A stretch of DNA of 64,000 nt. Source: Chitinimonas viridis. Its GTDB lineage: Bacteria; Pseudomonadota; Gammaproteobacteria; Burkholderiales; Chitinimonadaceae. Shown one piece after another: positions 8,402 to 17,230 of this stretch (positions within the stretch are counted from its first letter, which is position 1; the number at the start of each line of letters is the position of its first letter). Made by a program: the position numbers and the translations under genes. Under the pieces are notes generated by a model. It saw only the letters and a list, made by a program, of their open reading frames with translations, did not search any database and was not told the origin of the DNA. The stretch covers positions 57,113 to 121,112 of the forward strand of contig NZ_JAUFPU010000007.1 of assembly GCF_030409555.1 (NCBI RefSeq). The letters run 5' to 3'.

Positions 8402-10540
8402 TCATTTCTTGGGCGCAGCGGCCGCTGGCTTGGCGGCGTTACCCAGCTTCTCCCGCAGGGCCGTGGTATCGAGCTTGTAGCTGGGCGACGCCAGCGGGCC
8501 GCTGATCTGTATCGGCACCTGCACACCTTTCAGGGCATCAAGTTCGGGCACGCCGCTGCCGCCACGCACGGTGGCATTGAGCAGATAGTCCACCTCGCCC
8601 CGGCCTATATCGATACGGCCATCGCCCGCCAGATTCAGGAACGGCGCACGGATGACCAGGTCACGGCTCTCGGCCACGCCTTCCTTGATCACGAAACGGG
8701 CGCTGAGGTCGGAAAAGCGGGTACGCCGGGCCACGTCTGCCGGTATGGCACCGCCCGTCAACCTGGCCAGGTTGGTGCGCAGGCCGCGCAACACATCGCC
8801 CACATCCAGGCCGGCAATGGCGCCACGGGTCAGCATCAGATCCACCCGCCCCGACATGCCCTGGCGCAGTGCCGCAATACTGCTGGCCGGCGCCGTGATA
8901 TCCAGATTGAGCGTACCCCGGCCTGACAGACGGTCTATGCCAAAGGTATCGGACATCAGTGCCGCCACCTCCATGCCGGTCAGTGTCTGCAGCATGTGCA
9001 GCCTGGGTTTAGCCCCCCCTTCCAGCAACAGCTTGCCATTGAGCTGGCCGCCGTAGATATCCGCCCGCAGCGGATCGAGCTTGAGCTGGCGCCGCTTGGT
9101 ATCCACATGCGTCTGCAGGTTGAATACCCGGAAACGGCCTATATCCAGCTCGCCTATGCGCACCTCGCCACGCGCCACCAGGCCGCTCAGCCAATCCAGC
9201 GACAGCGGCTGTGCCGGGTCCAGCAGCGGCGCCGCTTCGGCATTGGGCAGGTAGGGGGTTAGATCGAGCTTGGCCAGATCCAGTGCAAAGGCATAGCGTG
9301 AGGAAACAAAATCCTCCAGCGACAGCTGTGCCGTGACTGGCGCCCCATCCAACTGGCCCCGGCTATCCCAGTCGAAGCGCTCGCGCTCCAGATCCACCGC
9401 CGTGCGGCCAGCCAGCGCCAGCTTGATGGCGCCTTGCGGCAAGGCCTTGTTACGGTATGAGCCCGTCAGGGTAAAGGCCGGCAACTCCATGGTGCGCCAG
9501 TTGCCCATGCGCAAGGGGCTCTCTATCTCCAGCTGGGCGTTCTGGGTGTCATCCAGCAGCTGCAGGGTCAGTCTGGCCTGGTCGGCAGCCAGGCCACCCG
9601 TGGGCTCCGCAGCCAGCCGTGCCAGCTTCAGTTGGCCGGCGATTTCGCTGAGCCGGCTCTTGATACCGAACTCCGCCTCGATCTCGCCGGTTGCCAGCCC
9701 ACCCTCGCCACCACGCAGCGCCGGCGTTCTGAGCTTGGCCTGCCAGCGCTGCTCGCCCCGCTGCACGGTTGCCTGCGCCACCACCTGCTGTAGCTGCGCC
9801 CGCCATGGCAAGGCCCCCAACTCCAGGTCGCCAGCCAGCTCGAACCGGCCATCGCGCCATTCCGGTGTCTGCGCATTGATGGCCAGGCGAAATTGCTTGA
9901 GCCTGGCCGCCAGCTTCGCCCGGTCTACCCGCAGCTTGCTATCCACCCGCAGCCCACCGCCCCAGTCCGGTGCAGTCAGCTGCCCCACCACCGTGACCGC
10001 TCCATTCTCCCCCTCGGGGTCCAGCGCGTGCAGGTCCAGCTTGCGAAACCGTGTCGTGGCGCCATGGGCGTCCTGCCAGTTCAGCGCGGCCGACACCAGG
10101 TCCACCCGCTCCGGCCGCCAATCCACACGGCCAGGCTTGGGGCGCCGCGCCAGCAGATCGTCGATATTAAGCGTGCCATCCAGGCGCTGGTAGGCATTCA
10201 CTACCAGGCCTTCGACTCGGGCATCGACCAGCTCGGCCCGGCCCTTCACCAGCCCCCCCCAACCGAGCGAGAAGCGCGCGCTCTCAAAGTGGGCAAACAG
10301 GGCGCGGCCATCCGGCTCGCTGATGGTCAGGTTTTCCAGGGTGACATTGGGACGCGGCAACAAGGCAAGGCGCAAGGCACCTATCTCGACCTTGCGACCC
10401 AGCGAATCACTGGCATCGGCAGCCAGCTTGTCGCCCAGGGCACTGAGGTTGAATAGCGGCACGGCGACCACCACCGCCAGTAAAAAGGCGAAGACATAGA
10501 GGCAGCGACGTAGCCGTAAGGGAATCTGGTACAAAGGCAT
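8402..10540 (-). CDS. AsmA-family envelope protein
   Basis: This 712-residue protein has one N-terminal membrane helix (YVFAFLLAVVVAVPLFNL), then the AsmA N-terminal pattern (LGRKVEIGALRLALLPRPNV), a long beta-rich middle, and the C-terminal AsmA domain with SGRGTLNLDI and YLLNATVRGGSG. It ends in an Ala/Pro/Lys-rich tail. The topology is an inner-membrane anchor with a periplasmic bulk. AsmA-like proteins are linked to outer-membrane assembly and inter-membrane lipid transport. I prefer ATG 10540, directly before the basic and hydrophobic segment. The open frame continues to 10588, and no clear ribosome-binding site decides between them. Confidence 0.88.
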   Translation of the reverse strand: MPLYQIPLRLRRCLYVFAFLLAVVVAVPLFNLSALGDKLAADASDSLGRKVEIGALRLALLPRPNVTLENLTISEPDGRALFAHFESARFSLGWGGLVKGRAELVDARVEGLVVNAYQRLDGTLNIDDLLARRPKPGRVDWRPERVDLVSAALNWQDAHGATTRFRKLDLHALDPEGENGAVTVVGQLTAPDWGGGLRVDSKLRVDRAKLAARLKQFRLAINAQTPEWRDGRFELAGDLELGALPWRAQLQQVVAQATVQRGEQRWQAKLRTPALRGGEGGLATGEIEAEFGIKSRLSEIAGQLKLARLAAEPTGGLAADQARLTLQLLDDTQNAQLEIESPLRMGNWRTMELPAFTLTGSYRNKALPQGAIKLALAGRTAVDLERERFDWDSRGQLDGAPVTAQLSLEDFVSSRYAFALDLAKLDLTPYLPNAEAAPLLDPAQPLSLDWLSGLVARGEVRIGELDIGRFRVFNLQTHVDTKRRQLKLDPLRADIYGGQLNGKLLLEGGAKPRLHMLQTLTGMEVAALMSDTFGIDRLSGRGTLNLDITAPASSIAALRQGMSGRVDLMLTRGAIAGLDVGDVLRGLRTNLARLTGGAIPADVARRTRFSDLSARFVIKEGVAESRDLVIRAPFLNLAGDGRIDIGRGEVDYLLNATVRGGSGVPELDALKGVQVPIQISGPLASPSYKLDTTALREKLGNAAKPAAAAPKK

Positions 10541-10783
10541 GGCCCGATTATGCCTGTGGCAAGGCTCACCATGCCACGACCCTTGCACGATTTATATTTG
10601 CCCGAATACAAATCAAGCGCTTGCGGATGCCCCACACGGCGCAACGCCCTGCCAGCGAGCAACAACGCAGTGCACAGATAGTGGCCAAGCACCTGGCACC
10701 TGCACAGCCCTAGCTAGCAATCAGTGACTAGCATCCATGGCAGGCTCTATGATGCGCCATCCTCACTCACGAGCCCATCAAGC

Positions 10784-11209
10784 ATGAGCAATCCACACAT
10801 TACCGAGATCAAGGTACGCGGTTACCACCTGGATCTGTACGGCCACGTCAACAACGCCCGCTACCTGGAGTTCCTGGAAGAAGCCCGCTGGGGCTTCACC
10901 GAAGACCATGGCTCGCTGGAATTCTTCAGCCAAGCCGGCCTCGCCTTTGTCATCGTCAACATCAATATCAACTACCGCCGCGCCGCGCTGATGGGCGAAG
11001 AGTTGAGCATCGCCACGGCCATGCAGAAGATAGGCAGCCGCAGCGCCGTCATCCACCAGGTCGTCAGCCTCAAAGGCAGCGATACCGTCATCGCCGAGGC
11101 GGATGTCACCTTCGTGATCTTCGATGCCAAGCAAGGTAGCGCCATCGCCATGGATGGCGAGCTGCGCACCATGTTCGAGCGCTTGCCGCACTGGCCACCA
11201 GCCAGCTGA
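10784..11209 (+). CDS. fadM: Long-chain acyl-CoA thioesterase FadM (hotdog fold)
   Basis: This 141-residue 4HBT hotdog protein matches E. coli FadM/YbaW closely: KVRGYHLDLYGHVNNARYL, then LEFLEEARW, then FVIVNININYRR. The family hydrolyses long-chain acyl-CoA esters in the cytoplasm. The Asp of HLDLYGHVNN is the usual catalytic residue of this subfamily. I chose ATG 10784 because it gives the family N-terminus. The open frame reaches 10724 but the extra residues do not resemble the family. A hairpin terminator follows at 11234-11261. Confidence 0.92.
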   Translation: MSNPHITEIKVRGYHLDLYGHVNNARYLEFLEEARWGFTEDHGSLEFFSQAGLAFVIVNININYRRAALMGEELSIATAMQKIGSRSAVIHQVVSLKGSDTVIAEADVTFVIFDAKQGSAIAMDGELRTMFERLPHWPPAS

Positions 11210-11233
11210 TACCGCAAGCCGCCTGAAGACGCG

Positions 11234-11261
11234 AAAAGCCCAGACAAGGTCTTGGGCTTTT
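11234..11261. terminator. Bidirectional terminator between fadM and the chemoreceptor gene
   Basis: AAAAGCCCA (11234-11242) pairs with TGGGCTTTT (11253-11261), with further pairing inside. It sits between convergent genes, and the A-run on one side and T-run on the other let it act on both strands. Confidence 0.85.
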
Positions 11262-11282
11262 GCTTGCCTTGCTGGCCTTAAC

Positions 11283-12896
11283 CTAAACCCGGTAGCGCGA
11301 CACCGTCACCTGCATCTGGTTGGCCAGGGCCTGCAACTGGTTGGCCGCATCCGCCGTGACGCCGGCAGCGCCGCTGGTTTCCTCAGACATCTGGGCGATG
11401 CGCTCAACCTGCTGGGCGATGTTGGTACTGGCCGCGCTCTGCTCGCGGATGGCATGGCTGATATCGTCCACCATTTCCACCACCTGGCCCGAGCCCTGCC
11501 GTATCTGCAAGATGGTCTCGCCGGCCCCCCTGGCCTTTTCCACGCCGACATCAACCCGCTCCACCACCTCGCGCATACGGCTCACCGCCGCCTCCGCCCC
11601 CTGCTGTATGGTGGCGATCAGGGCGCCTATCTCCTGCGTGGACACCGAGGTACGCTCCGCCAGCTTGCGCACTTCGTCGGCCACCACGGCAAATCCCCGT
11701 CCCTGCTCACCTGCGCGGGCCGCCTCGATGGCGGCGTTCAGCGCCAACAGATTGGTCTGGTCCGCCACGTCCTTGATCACGCTGACCACGGCACCGATAT
11801 TGGCGCTCTCGCGCGCCAGCAGATTGATCTGTTCCGAGGCATCCGCCACCCGCTCGGCAATGCCGTTGATCTCAGCCACCGTGGCCTTGATCACCACCTC
11901 ACCCTCGCCCGCCATATCGCCTGACCGCCGCGACATGGTATTGGCCTCATTGGCCCTGTCGGCCACATGGTTGATGCTGACGGTCACCTGCTCCACGGTC
12001 GCCGCCATATTGGCGGCCGATTCACTGGCCGAGGTGGAACTGTGCGACATCTGCCGGGCCGCATCGGCCATGCCGTTGGCCTGGCCCGCGACGCCGTCGA
12101 CGCCGCTGGCGATATCCCGGAAGCTGGTCTGCAAGGTATCGAGCAGGCGATTGAAGGCCGCCACCGTCATGCCTACCTCGTCGCGGCTGCTGATGGGCAC
12201 GCGCTGGGTAAAATCGAGGTCCCGACCTATGCGCTCCACCGTGCGCTCCATCAAGGCCAGCGGGCCGGAGACTGCGCCGTAGATCCACCAGCCAAACCCC
12301 ACCAGCACCAGCACGCCCAGCGCAATCACCACCATGAACAGATTGCGTGACGACTCATACACGCTCTCCGCCTCCAGCGCTGCGGCCTCCTGCATCTTGA
12401 TGTTGTAGCCCGCCATCTTCTCGATGGAAGCCTGCAGCACCTGCTCGGCAGGTATCACCTTGCCGTACAGGGCCGCCACCGCCTGGTCGGCCTGGGCCGC
12501 GTTGGAGCTTTTCAGCGCCTCGGCATAACCGGCCTGGTAGGTGTCGAAGGCCGCCTTCATGGCGCCATAGTTGGCCTTATCGGTCGTATCCGAGGCAAAG
12601 CTGGCATAGCCATCCACCGCCAGCTTGGCCTTGCTGACTGCCTCATCCACCTTCTGGTTGAAAGCTTTCTTGAGGTCCACATCCTCTTCCATGATGTGGG
12701 ACAGCAGCAAAGCCCGCATCTCGCGGTAGGCAATGGCAATATCGTTGGTGGCCTGAACCCGGGGAATACTTTCGACAGTGAGCGACTGCACCTGGTTATT
12801 CAGTGAAACAAAGGCCTTCAGACCTATGCCACCCACCGCAAGCAGTGCAACCAGGGCAACAGCCAGCATCACGACAAGACGCTTGCCTATGGACAT
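11283..12896 (-). CDS. Methyl-accepting chemotaxis protein
   Basis: This 537-residue receptor has a membrane helix at residues 8-28 and a periplasmic helical sensor of about 155 residues (4HB type). A second membrane helix follows at about 185-207, then HAMP and the cytoplasmic signalling domain. The highly conserved hairpin tip is present ([19 protein letters not shown], then [17 protein letters not shown]). No C-terminal NWETF-like CheR-binding pentapeptide is present; the protein ends [11 protein letters not shown] 12896 is preceded by AAGGA. It is a lone receptor with no che genes nearby, so the ligand cannot be inferred. Confidence 0.95.
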   Translation of the reverse strand: MSIGKRLVVMLAVALVALLAVGGIGLKAFVSLNNQVQSLTVESIPRVQATNDIAIAYREMRALLLSHIMEEDVDLKKAFNQKVDEAVSKAKLAVDGYASFASDTTDKANYGAMKAAFDTYQAGYAEALKSSNAAQADQAVAALYGKVIPAEQVLQASIEKMAGYNIKMQEAAALEAESVYESSRNLFMVVIALGVLVLVGFGWWIYGAVSGPLALMERTVERIGRDLDFTQRVPISSRDEVGMTVAAFNRLLDTLQTSFRDIASGVDGVAGQANGMADAARQMSHSSTSASESAANMAATVEQVTVSINHVADRANEANTMSRRSGDMAGEGEVVIKATVAEINGIAERVADASEQINLLARESANIGAVVSVIKDVADQTNLLALNAAIEAARAGEQGRGFAVVADEVRKLAERTSVSTQEIGALIATIQQGAEAAVSRMREVVERVDVGVEKARGAGETILQIRQGSGQVVEMVDDISHAIREQSAASTNIAQQVERIAQMSEETSGAAGVTADAANQLQALANQMQVTVSRYRV

Positions 12897-13087
12897 ATCG
12901 GTGTTCCTTTCTGGATTTCGCCTTCGCCTACAGCCAGCGAAGCCACGCGCGCCAGCCCACGTTGCCCGGCACCCTCCCAGAGAGGTATCAACTGCAGCAG
13001 CAACGCACGCCGGGCACGGCCAGCCTGCGCCGCCCCGAATCGAGTAAATACACTATAGCGTTGGTGCCAGCAGGATGCTGACCTGAA

Positions 13088-14158
13088 TCAAACGATGATG
13101 CCGCCACCCAGGCAGGCGTCGCCGTCATACAGCACGGTTGACTGGCCAGGCGTCACCGCCCACTGCGGTCCATCGAACTGCAGCCTGGCCACGCCGTCGC
13201 GCACTTCCAGCAACTCGCAGCTGGCATCGGCCTGGCGGTAGCGCGTCTTGGCGGTATAGCGGCCTGGCCTGGGTGCCTCGTCTGCCACCCAGCTCAGTTG
13301 GTCGGCCAGCAGGGTATCCTTCAGCAGCAGCGGATGATCATGGCCTTGCACCACGATCAACTCATTGGCCGCCATGTCCTTGCCCGCCACATACCAGGGC
13401 TCGCCCGGCCCACCGATGTTCAAGCCCTGGCGCTGACCCAAGGTGTAATACATCAGGCCCATATGCTCGCCCACCGTACGGCCCTCAGGCGTACGCATGC
13501 GGCCAGGTACCTTGGGCAGGTAGCGGTTGAGGAACTCACGGAAAGGACGCTCGCCGATAAAGCAGATCCCGGTGGAATCCTTCTTGGCATGGTTGGGCAG
13601 CTTGATCTCAGCCGCAATCTGCCGCACCTCGGTCTTGCGCATTCCCCCCAGCGGGAATACCGCCCGCGATACCTGGTACTGGCTCAGGCGGTACAGGAAA
13701 TAGCTCTGGTCCTTGGTTTCGTCCACTCCGCGCAACAAGCGGGTGCGCCCGTCGGCAGCCAGGTCGGTGCCGGCATAGTGGCCGGTTGCGATCTTCTCGG
13801 CCCCCAGGCTGATGGCATAGTCCAGAAACGCCTTGAACTTGATCTCGGCATTGCACAGCACATCGGGATTGGGCGTACGACCAGCCTGGTACTCGCTCAG
13901 GAAATAGGCAAACACCCTGTCCTTGTACTCGGTGGCAAAGTTCACCAGCTCGATATCGATGCCCACCAGGTCGGCCACTGCGATGGCATCGCGCGAGTCC
14001 TCCTTGATCGAGCAGAACTCGTCGCTGTTGTCATCTTCCCAGTTCTGCATGAATACGCCGACCACGTCTATCCCCTGCTGCTTGAGCAGCCAGGCGGTTA
14101 CCGAGGAATCCACGCCGCCGGATAGGCCGACGACTATGCGCTGGGTCTTGTCAGTCAC
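13088..14158 (-). CDS. mnmA: tRNA-specific 2-thiouridylase MnmA
   Basis: MnmA puts the 2-thio group on uridine 34 of Lys, Glu and Gln tRNAs. The 356-residue protein has the PP-loop SGGVDSS near its N-terminus, the first catalytic cysteine in [11 protein letters not shown] and the second in [11 protein letters not shown] chose GTG 14158 because AGAAGAG lies 8 bases upstream. TTG 14164 is in frame but too close to that site. The neighbouring Nudix gene upstream matches the nudJ-mnmA order of other proteobacteria. Confidence 0.95.
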   Translation of the reverse strand: MTDKTQRIVVGLSGGVDSSVTAWLLKQQGIDVVGVFMQNWEDDNSDEFCSIKEDSRDAIAVADLVGIDIELVNFATEYKDRVFAYFLSEYQAGRTPNPDVLCNAEIKFKAFLDYAISLGAEKIATGHYAGTDLAADGRTRLLRGVDETKDQSYFLYRLSQYQVSRAVFPLGGMRKTEVRQIAAEIKLPNHAKKDSTGICFIGERPFREFLNRYLPKVPGRMRTPEGRTVGEHMGLMYYTLGQRQGLNIGGPGEPWYVAGKDMAANELIVVQGHDHPLLLKDTLLADQLSWVADEAPRPGRYTAKTRYRQADASCELLEVRDGVARLQFDGPQWAVTPGQSTVLYDGDACLGGGIIV

Positions 14159-14269
14159 AAGCAATACTCTTCTGCGGCCTAGGCCGCGTTATCGGGATAT
14201 GTCCTTCCTGCTTGAGGCAAGGGAACACACTCCCCAAATTAGCACTTCATCCTGCGCCATACCTGCCGC

Positions 14270-14797
14270 TCAAGCAGCGTTTTTGTCGTAGTGGCGTATC
14301 AGGTCCAGCGGATAGCGCCGTCCCGCGCGGTAATCCTCTATGCATTGCAACACCAGAGGACTGCGATGCTGCGCCTGGCAGGCGAGGACTTCCTCATAGC
14401 TCAGCCATACGGCACGGACGATACCGTCGTCCAGCACTGCCACCACGTCGCCGGGCCTCGCCTCGGCCGCAAAGCGATGGCTGCAGACCGCCACCCCGGC
14501 AACCTGGCCAGGCGCCAGGTCGGCGGCGTAGGCAAAGCGCAGATAGGTCAGCCCAGGCTTGCCGGGCGGTGACCACTGGTAGATGCCCACCAGAGCAGTG
14601 GGGCACACCTGATAGGCGGTTTCCTCGCGGGCCTCGCGTATGGCCGCCGCCAGCAAGGATTCATCATCATCGAGGTGTCCCGCAGGCTGGTTATAGCGGC
14701 GACCATGCTCAGTCAGTTCTTCGACCAGCAGATAGCGCCCGGCCTGCTCGACCAGCACAGCCACAGTGGTATTCGGTTTCCAGATGGGGTCAGACAC
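14270..14797 (-). CDS. nudJ: NudJ-type Nudix hydrolase
   Basis: This 175-residue protein contains a Nudix box, GHLDDDE followed by seven residues and then REAREET (about residues 40-60). Family features shared with E. coli NudJ include WKPNTTVAV, YNQPAGHL, YQW and the C-terminal RRYPLDLIRHY. NudJ hydrolyses hydroxymethylpyrimidine pyrophosphate and nucleoside di- and triphosphates. The start is GTG 14797; the ribosome-binding site is weak. It lies upstream of mnmA in the same direction, the arrangement seen in E. coli. Confidence 0.9.
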   Translation of the reverse strand: MSDPIWKPNTTVAVLVEQAGRYLLVEELTEHGRRYNQPAGHLDDDESLLAAAIREAREETAYQVCPTALVGIYQWSPPGKPGLTYLRFAYAADLAPGQVAGVAVCSHRFAAEARPGDVVAVLDDGIVRAVWLSYEEVLACQAQHRSPLVLQCIEDYRAGRRYPLDLIRHYDKNAA

Positions 14798-14979
14798 GGC
14801 GCATACAAGCCTTGCAGCGGGAAAATCCTGCCATTTTAAACGCTTAGCGCCTTTTCAAGTTCTTTCCGCCATCGCTGGCCAATGCCGCCACCCCAGCACG
14901 CCATACCCACTGCAGCGCAACACCCCATGCACCGTAACAAAACCCAGCGAAGCGGCTCTATTAGCAGCGCCAAAAGCAA

Positions 14980-15003
14980 AAAAGGCGGCTCGCGCCGCCT
15001 TTT
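14980..15003 (-). terminator. Intrinsic terminator of the Lys/Glu-rich protein gene
   Basis: AAAAGGCGGC (14980-14989) pairs perfectly with GCCGCCTTTT (14994-15003). On the minus strand it lies 25 bases after the stop codon and runs into a T-rich tract. Confidence 0.9.
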
Positions 15004-15028
15004 GCCATTCAGGCCGAAGCCGTCCTTA

Positions 15029-15292
15029 TCAGGACTTCTTCTCTTCCTTCTTGGCTTCTTCCTTCTTGGCTTCAGCCTTTACTTCAACCTTCTTCTCTTC
15101 CTTCTTGGCTTCGGCCTTCACTTCAACCTTCTTCTCTTCCTTCTTGGCTTCGGCCTTGGCTTCAACCTTCTTCTCGTCCTTCTTCACTTCGGCCTTGGCG
15201 GCATCAGCCTTAGGGGCTTCGCTCTTGGCAACTTCGGTAGCGAAGGCAGCGGTAGCGAACAGGCCGGCGATCAGAGCAGCGATCAGTTTCAT
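15029..15292 (-). CDS. Secreted Lys/Glu/Ala-rich repeat protein, function unknown
   Basis: This 87-residue protein starts with a clear signal peptide (MKLIAALIAGLFATAAFA, cleavage after about residue 18). The mature part is almost only Lys, Glu, Ala and Val. Three tandem 13-residue units KKVE(A/V)KAEAKKEE occupy residues 41-53, 54-66 and 67-79, with a partial copy at the end. The mature chain would be highly charged and likely a single extended alpha helix. AAGGAAA lies about 5 bases before the start, and a strong terminator follows, so it looks like a genuine monocistronic gene. It is divergent from the GlcNAc kinase gene. No function is assigned. Confidence 0.8.
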   Translation of the reverse strand: MKLIAALIAGLFATAAFATEVAKSEAPKADAAKAEVKKDEKKVEAKAEAKKEEKKVEVKAEAKKEEKKVEVKAEAKKEEAKKEEKKS

Positions 15293-15490
15293 GGTGTTTC
15301 CTTTGATTGGAGGAGGAGTGGATACAGCTTGGAATTATTACGACGGTATGACACGTCACCCGGCTTAACGCAGACCCCAGCAAGGCGGTTGACACAGCAT
15401 TGGCAAGAAATCTGATACCAGCCAGCCGCTGGCCCAGGCGCAGCCACGCCACACATAGCCCGCAAAATCGGGATTTGCCGCACAAAGTCG

Positions 15491-15570
15491 TTGACAGCAC
15501 CACGCCAGTGGTATTGAATCGGTATTGTATTCAACTGGTATCAAACCAGTCACAATAAGACCGGTATCTA
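15491..15570 (+). promoter_or_regulatory. Promoter and operator of the nag operon
   Basis: TTGACA (15491-15496), a 17-base spacer and TTGAAT (15514-15519) form a good sigma-70 promoter. The -10 lies inside repeated GGTATTG-like boxes: GGTATTG at 15510 and 15521, TGGTATCAAACCA at 15536, and GGTATC at 15563. The 18-base string CAGTGGTATTGAATCGGT (15506-15523) recurs exactly before the ATPase gene at 24404. The likely binder is the GntR regulator encoded at 16468. Confidence 0.75.
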
Positions 15571-15591
15571 TCGGTCACGCGGAGTTAGTGG

Positions 15592-16467
15592 ATGTCTCTT
15601 GAATTCTTGATCGGCGTCGATGGCGGCGGCACAGGCACCCGGGTGCTAGTGGCGGATCGCGACGGCCGCGAGCTGGCACGAGGCAGCGCCGGGCCATCGG
15701 GTCTGGCGCTGGGCATAGCGCCAGCATGGCAAGCCATACAGGTCGCCTGCGACCATGCGTTCGCCAGCCTGGGACAGCCTTTCGATGCCGCCCGCTGCGC
15801 CATGGGCCTGGGCCTGGCAGGTGTGCATAACGCCAGCTGGGCCGCGGCATTCCTGGCAGCCGCGCCGGCACTCCATGCCATCAAGCTGGACAACGATGGC
15901 TTCACCACCCTGCTGGGCGCGCACGGTGGCCAGCCTGGCGTCATCGTTGCCATCGGCACCGGCACCATAGGCGAGGCCTGGTTCGGCGACAGCCCATCCG
16001 GCCCGCGCAAGCGCACCGTATCGGGCTGGGGCTTTCCCTGCGGCGACGAAGGCAGCGGTGCTTGGATAGGCATGAAGGCCACCCAGCTGGCGCAGAAGGC
16101 ATTGGATGGACGACTGCCTCGCGGACCACTGGCTGAGGCAGTAATACAACATCTTGGCGGCTCGGTAGACAGCGCCTATGACTGGCTGGCGCAGGCTCGC
16201 CAGACCAATTACGCACAACTTACGCCGCTGGTACTAAGCCACGCCACGAACGACGGCGCCGCTGCTACCATCTTGCGCCAGGCTGGTGAAGAAATTGCGG
16301 CGATAGCGCTAGCGCTGGATCCTGAATCTCATCTGCCACTGGCGTTCTGTGGTGGTCTTGCTGCGGCATTGCAACCCTGGCTACCAGCAGAACTGGTCCA
16401 CCGTGCGCGCCAGCCTTTGGGCGACTCCGCCACTGGCGCGCTGCATCTGATTAGGGGAAATACATAA
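15592..16467 (+). CDS. GlcNAc/glucosamine kinase, BadF/BadG family
   Basis: This 291-residue sugar kinase has the ASKHA fold: phosphate-1 motif GVDGGGTGTR (residues 8-17), IGTGTIGEAWF and the adenosine region with FCGGL. BadF/BadG-type kinases of chitin-using bacteria phosphorylate GlcNAc or glucosamine in the cytoplasm. It is first in the operon, its stop directly touching the start of the GntR regulator gene. GGAG lies 7 bases before ATG 15592. With an ABC importer and no PTS gene nearby, imported GlcNAc needs this step. Glucosamine specificity cannot be excluded. Confidence 0.85.
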   Translation: MSLEFLIGVDGGGTGTRVLVADRDGRELARGSAGPSGLALGIAPAWQAIQVACDHAFASLGQPFDAARCAMGLGLAGVHNASWAAAFLAAAPALHAIKLDNDGFTTLLGAHGGQPGVIVAIGTGTIGEAWFGDSPSGPRKRTVSGWGFPCGDEGSGAWIGMKATQLAQKALDGRLPRGPLAEAVIQHLGGSVDSAYDWLAQARQTNYAQLTPLVLSHATNDGAAATILRQAGEEIAAIALALDPESHLPLAFCGGLAAALQPWLPAELVHRARQPLGDSATGALHLIRGNT

Positions 16468-17214
16468 ATGGACAAGGCCCGCGAAGCCGCCCTTCTGGCA
16501 CTCAAGCCGGATGCAGACAGCAGCACCCCGCTTTATCTCCAGGTTGCCAACAAACTCTCCAGCGCCATCTCCACGGGTCTCTGGCAAGCCGACGAGGCCC
16601 TGCCCTCCGAGCGCGTGCTGTGCGACATGCTGGACATCTCCCGCGTCACCGCCCGCAAGGCCATGGACATGCTGTTCGAGCAAGGCCTGATCGTCAGGCG
16701 CCAGGGCTCGGGCACCTATATCGCCCCTCGCCTGGTACAGCCACTGTCGCGCCTCACCAGCTTTTCTGAAGAAATCCGCAGCCGTGGCTTTGCCCCCTCG
16801 TCGCGCTGGCTCAGCCGCGAGACCGGCATCGCCAGCCAGGAGGAAGTCCTGCGCCTGGGGCTGTCGCCGGCAGCCAACGTGGCCCGGCTCAAACGCCTGC
16901 GCATGGCCGACGACACGGTCATGGCGGTGGAAACCTCCACCCTGCCCAGCCGCTACCTGGCCGACCCCACCGTGGTGGCCGATTCGCTGTATGCCTATCT
17001 CGACAGCCACGGCAGCTCAGTAACCCGCGCCCTGCAGCACATCAAGGCCGTCAATGCCACCGACGAGATTGCCCAACTGGCAGGCATACCCTCGGGCACA
17101 GCCATGCTGATGATTACCCGAATAGGCTATCTCGACAGCGGCCTGCCGGTGGAGCTGACCTACTCCTATTGCCGCAATGACTACTACGACTTCATCGCCG
17201 AACTCCGCCGCTGA
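16468..17214 (+). CDS. GntR-family regulator of amino-sugar genes (HTH plus UTRA)
   Basis: The 248-residue protein has an N-terminal GntR winged helix (LPSERVLCDMLDISRVTARKA, about residues 47-67) and a C-terminal UTRA domain typical of regulators that bind phosphorylated sugars. It resembles the NagR/YvoA and NagQ group. It starts immediately after the kinase stop and precedes nagA by 16 bases. GlcN6P or GlcNAc6P is the expected effector, inferred from the family. The two matching operator elements at about 15491 and 24389 are its probable targets. Confidence 0.88.
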   Translation: MDKAREAALLALKPDADSSTPLYLQVANKLSSAISTGLWQADEALPSERVLCDMLDISRVTARKAMDMLFEQGLIVRRQGSGTYIAPRLVQPLSRLTSFSEEIRSRGFAPSSRWLSRETGIASQEEVLRLGLSPAANVARLKRLRMADDTVMAVETSTLPSRYLADPTVVADSLYAYLDSHGSSVTRALQHIKAVNATDEIAQLAGIPSGTAMLMITRIGYLDSGLPVELTYSYCRNDYYDFIAELRR

Positions 17215-17230
17215 GCAAAGAACCTGAACG

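Noticed and set aside
15029..15292. CRISPR-like regular repeats
   Set aside because: The 39-base periodicity is direct and coding, without spacers. It encodes the Lys/Glu repeats of a secreted protein.
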